This document shows positions 63,560 through 64,000 of a DNA stretch of 64,000 nucleotides, piece by piece. The stretch is from the NCBI RefSeq assembly GCF_900167475.1, contig NZ_LT796768.1, forward strand, positions 2,356,001-2,420,000, read 5' to 3'. The notes below the pieces were generated by a model. It saw only the letters and a list, made by a program, of their open reading frames with translations. It had not been told where the DNA came from and searched no databases. How positions within the stretch are numbered: position 1 is the first letter of the stretch; each line of letters starts with the position of its first letter. The stretch is from Aeromicrobium choanae. Its GTDB lineage: Bacteria > Actinomycetota > Actinomycetes > Propionibacteriales > Nocardioidaceae. The position numbers and the translations under genes were made by a program.

Positions 63560-64000
63560 GTGCGTTCCCGCCTTGCTGCCGCGTCCCTCGCGCTCGCCGT
63601 CGCGACCGGTCTGCTCGCCGTCCCGCTGACCGCCGGCCCCGCGTCGGCCGCCCCGGCTCGGTGCGCGGCGTACGGCGACGTGGTGCGCGAGACGTCCGCC
63701 GGCGGAGTGCTGGCCGGCCGCACGCCGCTGCTGGTCGCCTCGTACAACATCGCGGGCTACAACGCCTCGGCCGGCACCATGCCGCGGTGGGAGTCTCGCG
63801 CCGACCGGATCGTCGACAAGATCATGCGCTGTGCGCCTGACGTGATCGGCCTGCAGGAGGCCTCGGAGGCGTGGATGCAGCGCCGCCCGGCGGGCTCGCG
63901 CAACCACGCGCAGTACGAGCACGTGGTCGACCTGATGAACGCGCGCACCGCCGGGGCGCCCTACCGGGTCACGAACACGAACCGGAAGCAGTGCCCGACG
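63560..64000 (+). CDS. secreted endonuclease/exonuclease/phosphatase family protein, 5' part
   Basis: The first 147 codons run open to the window edge. A signal peptide (about 1-33, SLALAVATGLLAVPLTAG, then ASAAPA) is followed by the start of an EEP domain: LLVASYNIAGYNA with the first metal asparagine, and APDVIGLQEASEAWM with the catalytic glutamate. Such exported enzymes hydrolyse DNA or phosphoesters. GTG 63560 follows GGAGGT at four bases. The rest of the gene is outside the window. Confidence 0.85.
   Translation, partial: MRSRLAAASLALAVATGLLAVPLTAGPASAAPARCAAYGDVVRETSAGGVLAGRTPLLVASYNIAGYNASAGTMPRWESRADRIVDKIMRCAPDVIGLQEASEAWMQRRPAGSRNHAQYEHVVDLMNARTAGAPYRVTNTNRKQCPT

Overview
The window is a high-GC actinobacterial chromosome segment. 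Codon third positions are mostly G or C, GTG starts are frequent and genes are tightly packed. The gene content and order resemble two or three blocks familiar from Mycobacterium tuberculosis and Propionibacteriales. The combination suggests a Nocardioidaceae-type organism (Aeromicrobium or Nocardioides relative), but that genus-level guess is inference only. I see no tRNA, rRNA, CRISPR array, insertion sequence or prophage.

Layout. 1-5.8 kb: end of khpA, then rimM-trmD, a lone ammonium transporter, rplS, a tandem pair of signal peptidases, rnhB and a DUF2469 gene. 5.8-10.9 kb: an MFS transporter, then yraN-yifB-dprA and a methyltransferase. 10.9-16.2 kb: a molybdenum island, with moeA-moaC-mogA on the minus strand and a HTH/TOBE gene plus modABC on the plus strand. 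16.2-20.2 kb: xerC, a double-M23 secreted protein, rpsB and tsf. 20.3-27.5 kb: nei-lhr, a DUF3048 lipoprotein and a MerR-type regulator. 27.5-34.1 kb: yqgE, DUF3039 plus helicase, an esterase plus MpaB-type protein, a class V aminotransferase and a luciferase-like enzyme. 34.1-49.1 kb: a repeat array, pncA-pncB, clpS-DUF2017, mec-cysO-cysM, a PRPP synthetase, ohrR/ohr, MFS plus beta-glucosidase, murI plus an MBL enzyme, a secreted metalloprotease, rph-rdgB. 49.1-64 kb: a double-VOC protein, a MacAB-like export trio, dapE, an SGNH lipoprotein, small conserved proteins, an O-methyltransferase, sigE, tatB, mrp, DUF1003, an MgtE-like CBS protein, an EamA exporter, an acyl-CoA dehydrogenase, a stress-type membrane protein and the start of a secreted phosphatase/nuclease.

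How genes work together. Clear functional units are ribosome and tRNA maturation (rimM, trmD, rplS, rpsB, tsf), DNA uptake and repair (yraN-yifB-dprA, nei-lhr), molybdate import with cofactor synthesis, NAD salvage (pncA-pncB), sulfide transfer on a protein thiocarboxylate (mec-cysO-cysM), organic peroxide defence (ohrR/ohr), Clp adaptor function, and RNA/nucleotide housekeeping (rph-rdgB).

The strongest window-wide signal is regulatory. At 23 gene starts a TANNNT hexamer lies six or seven bases before the ATG or GTG and there is usually no Shine-Dalgarno, which points to widespread leaderless transcription. Other items worth attention are a GlnR-like box before amt, a CysO whose C-terminus reads GGAA instead of GG, a palindrome over the ohr promoter, a foldable leader that would cover the metalloprotease ribosome site, a four-copy 53-base array ending in an inverted half copy, and a sigE with no adjacent anti-sigma gene. 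I found no clearly new multi-gene system.
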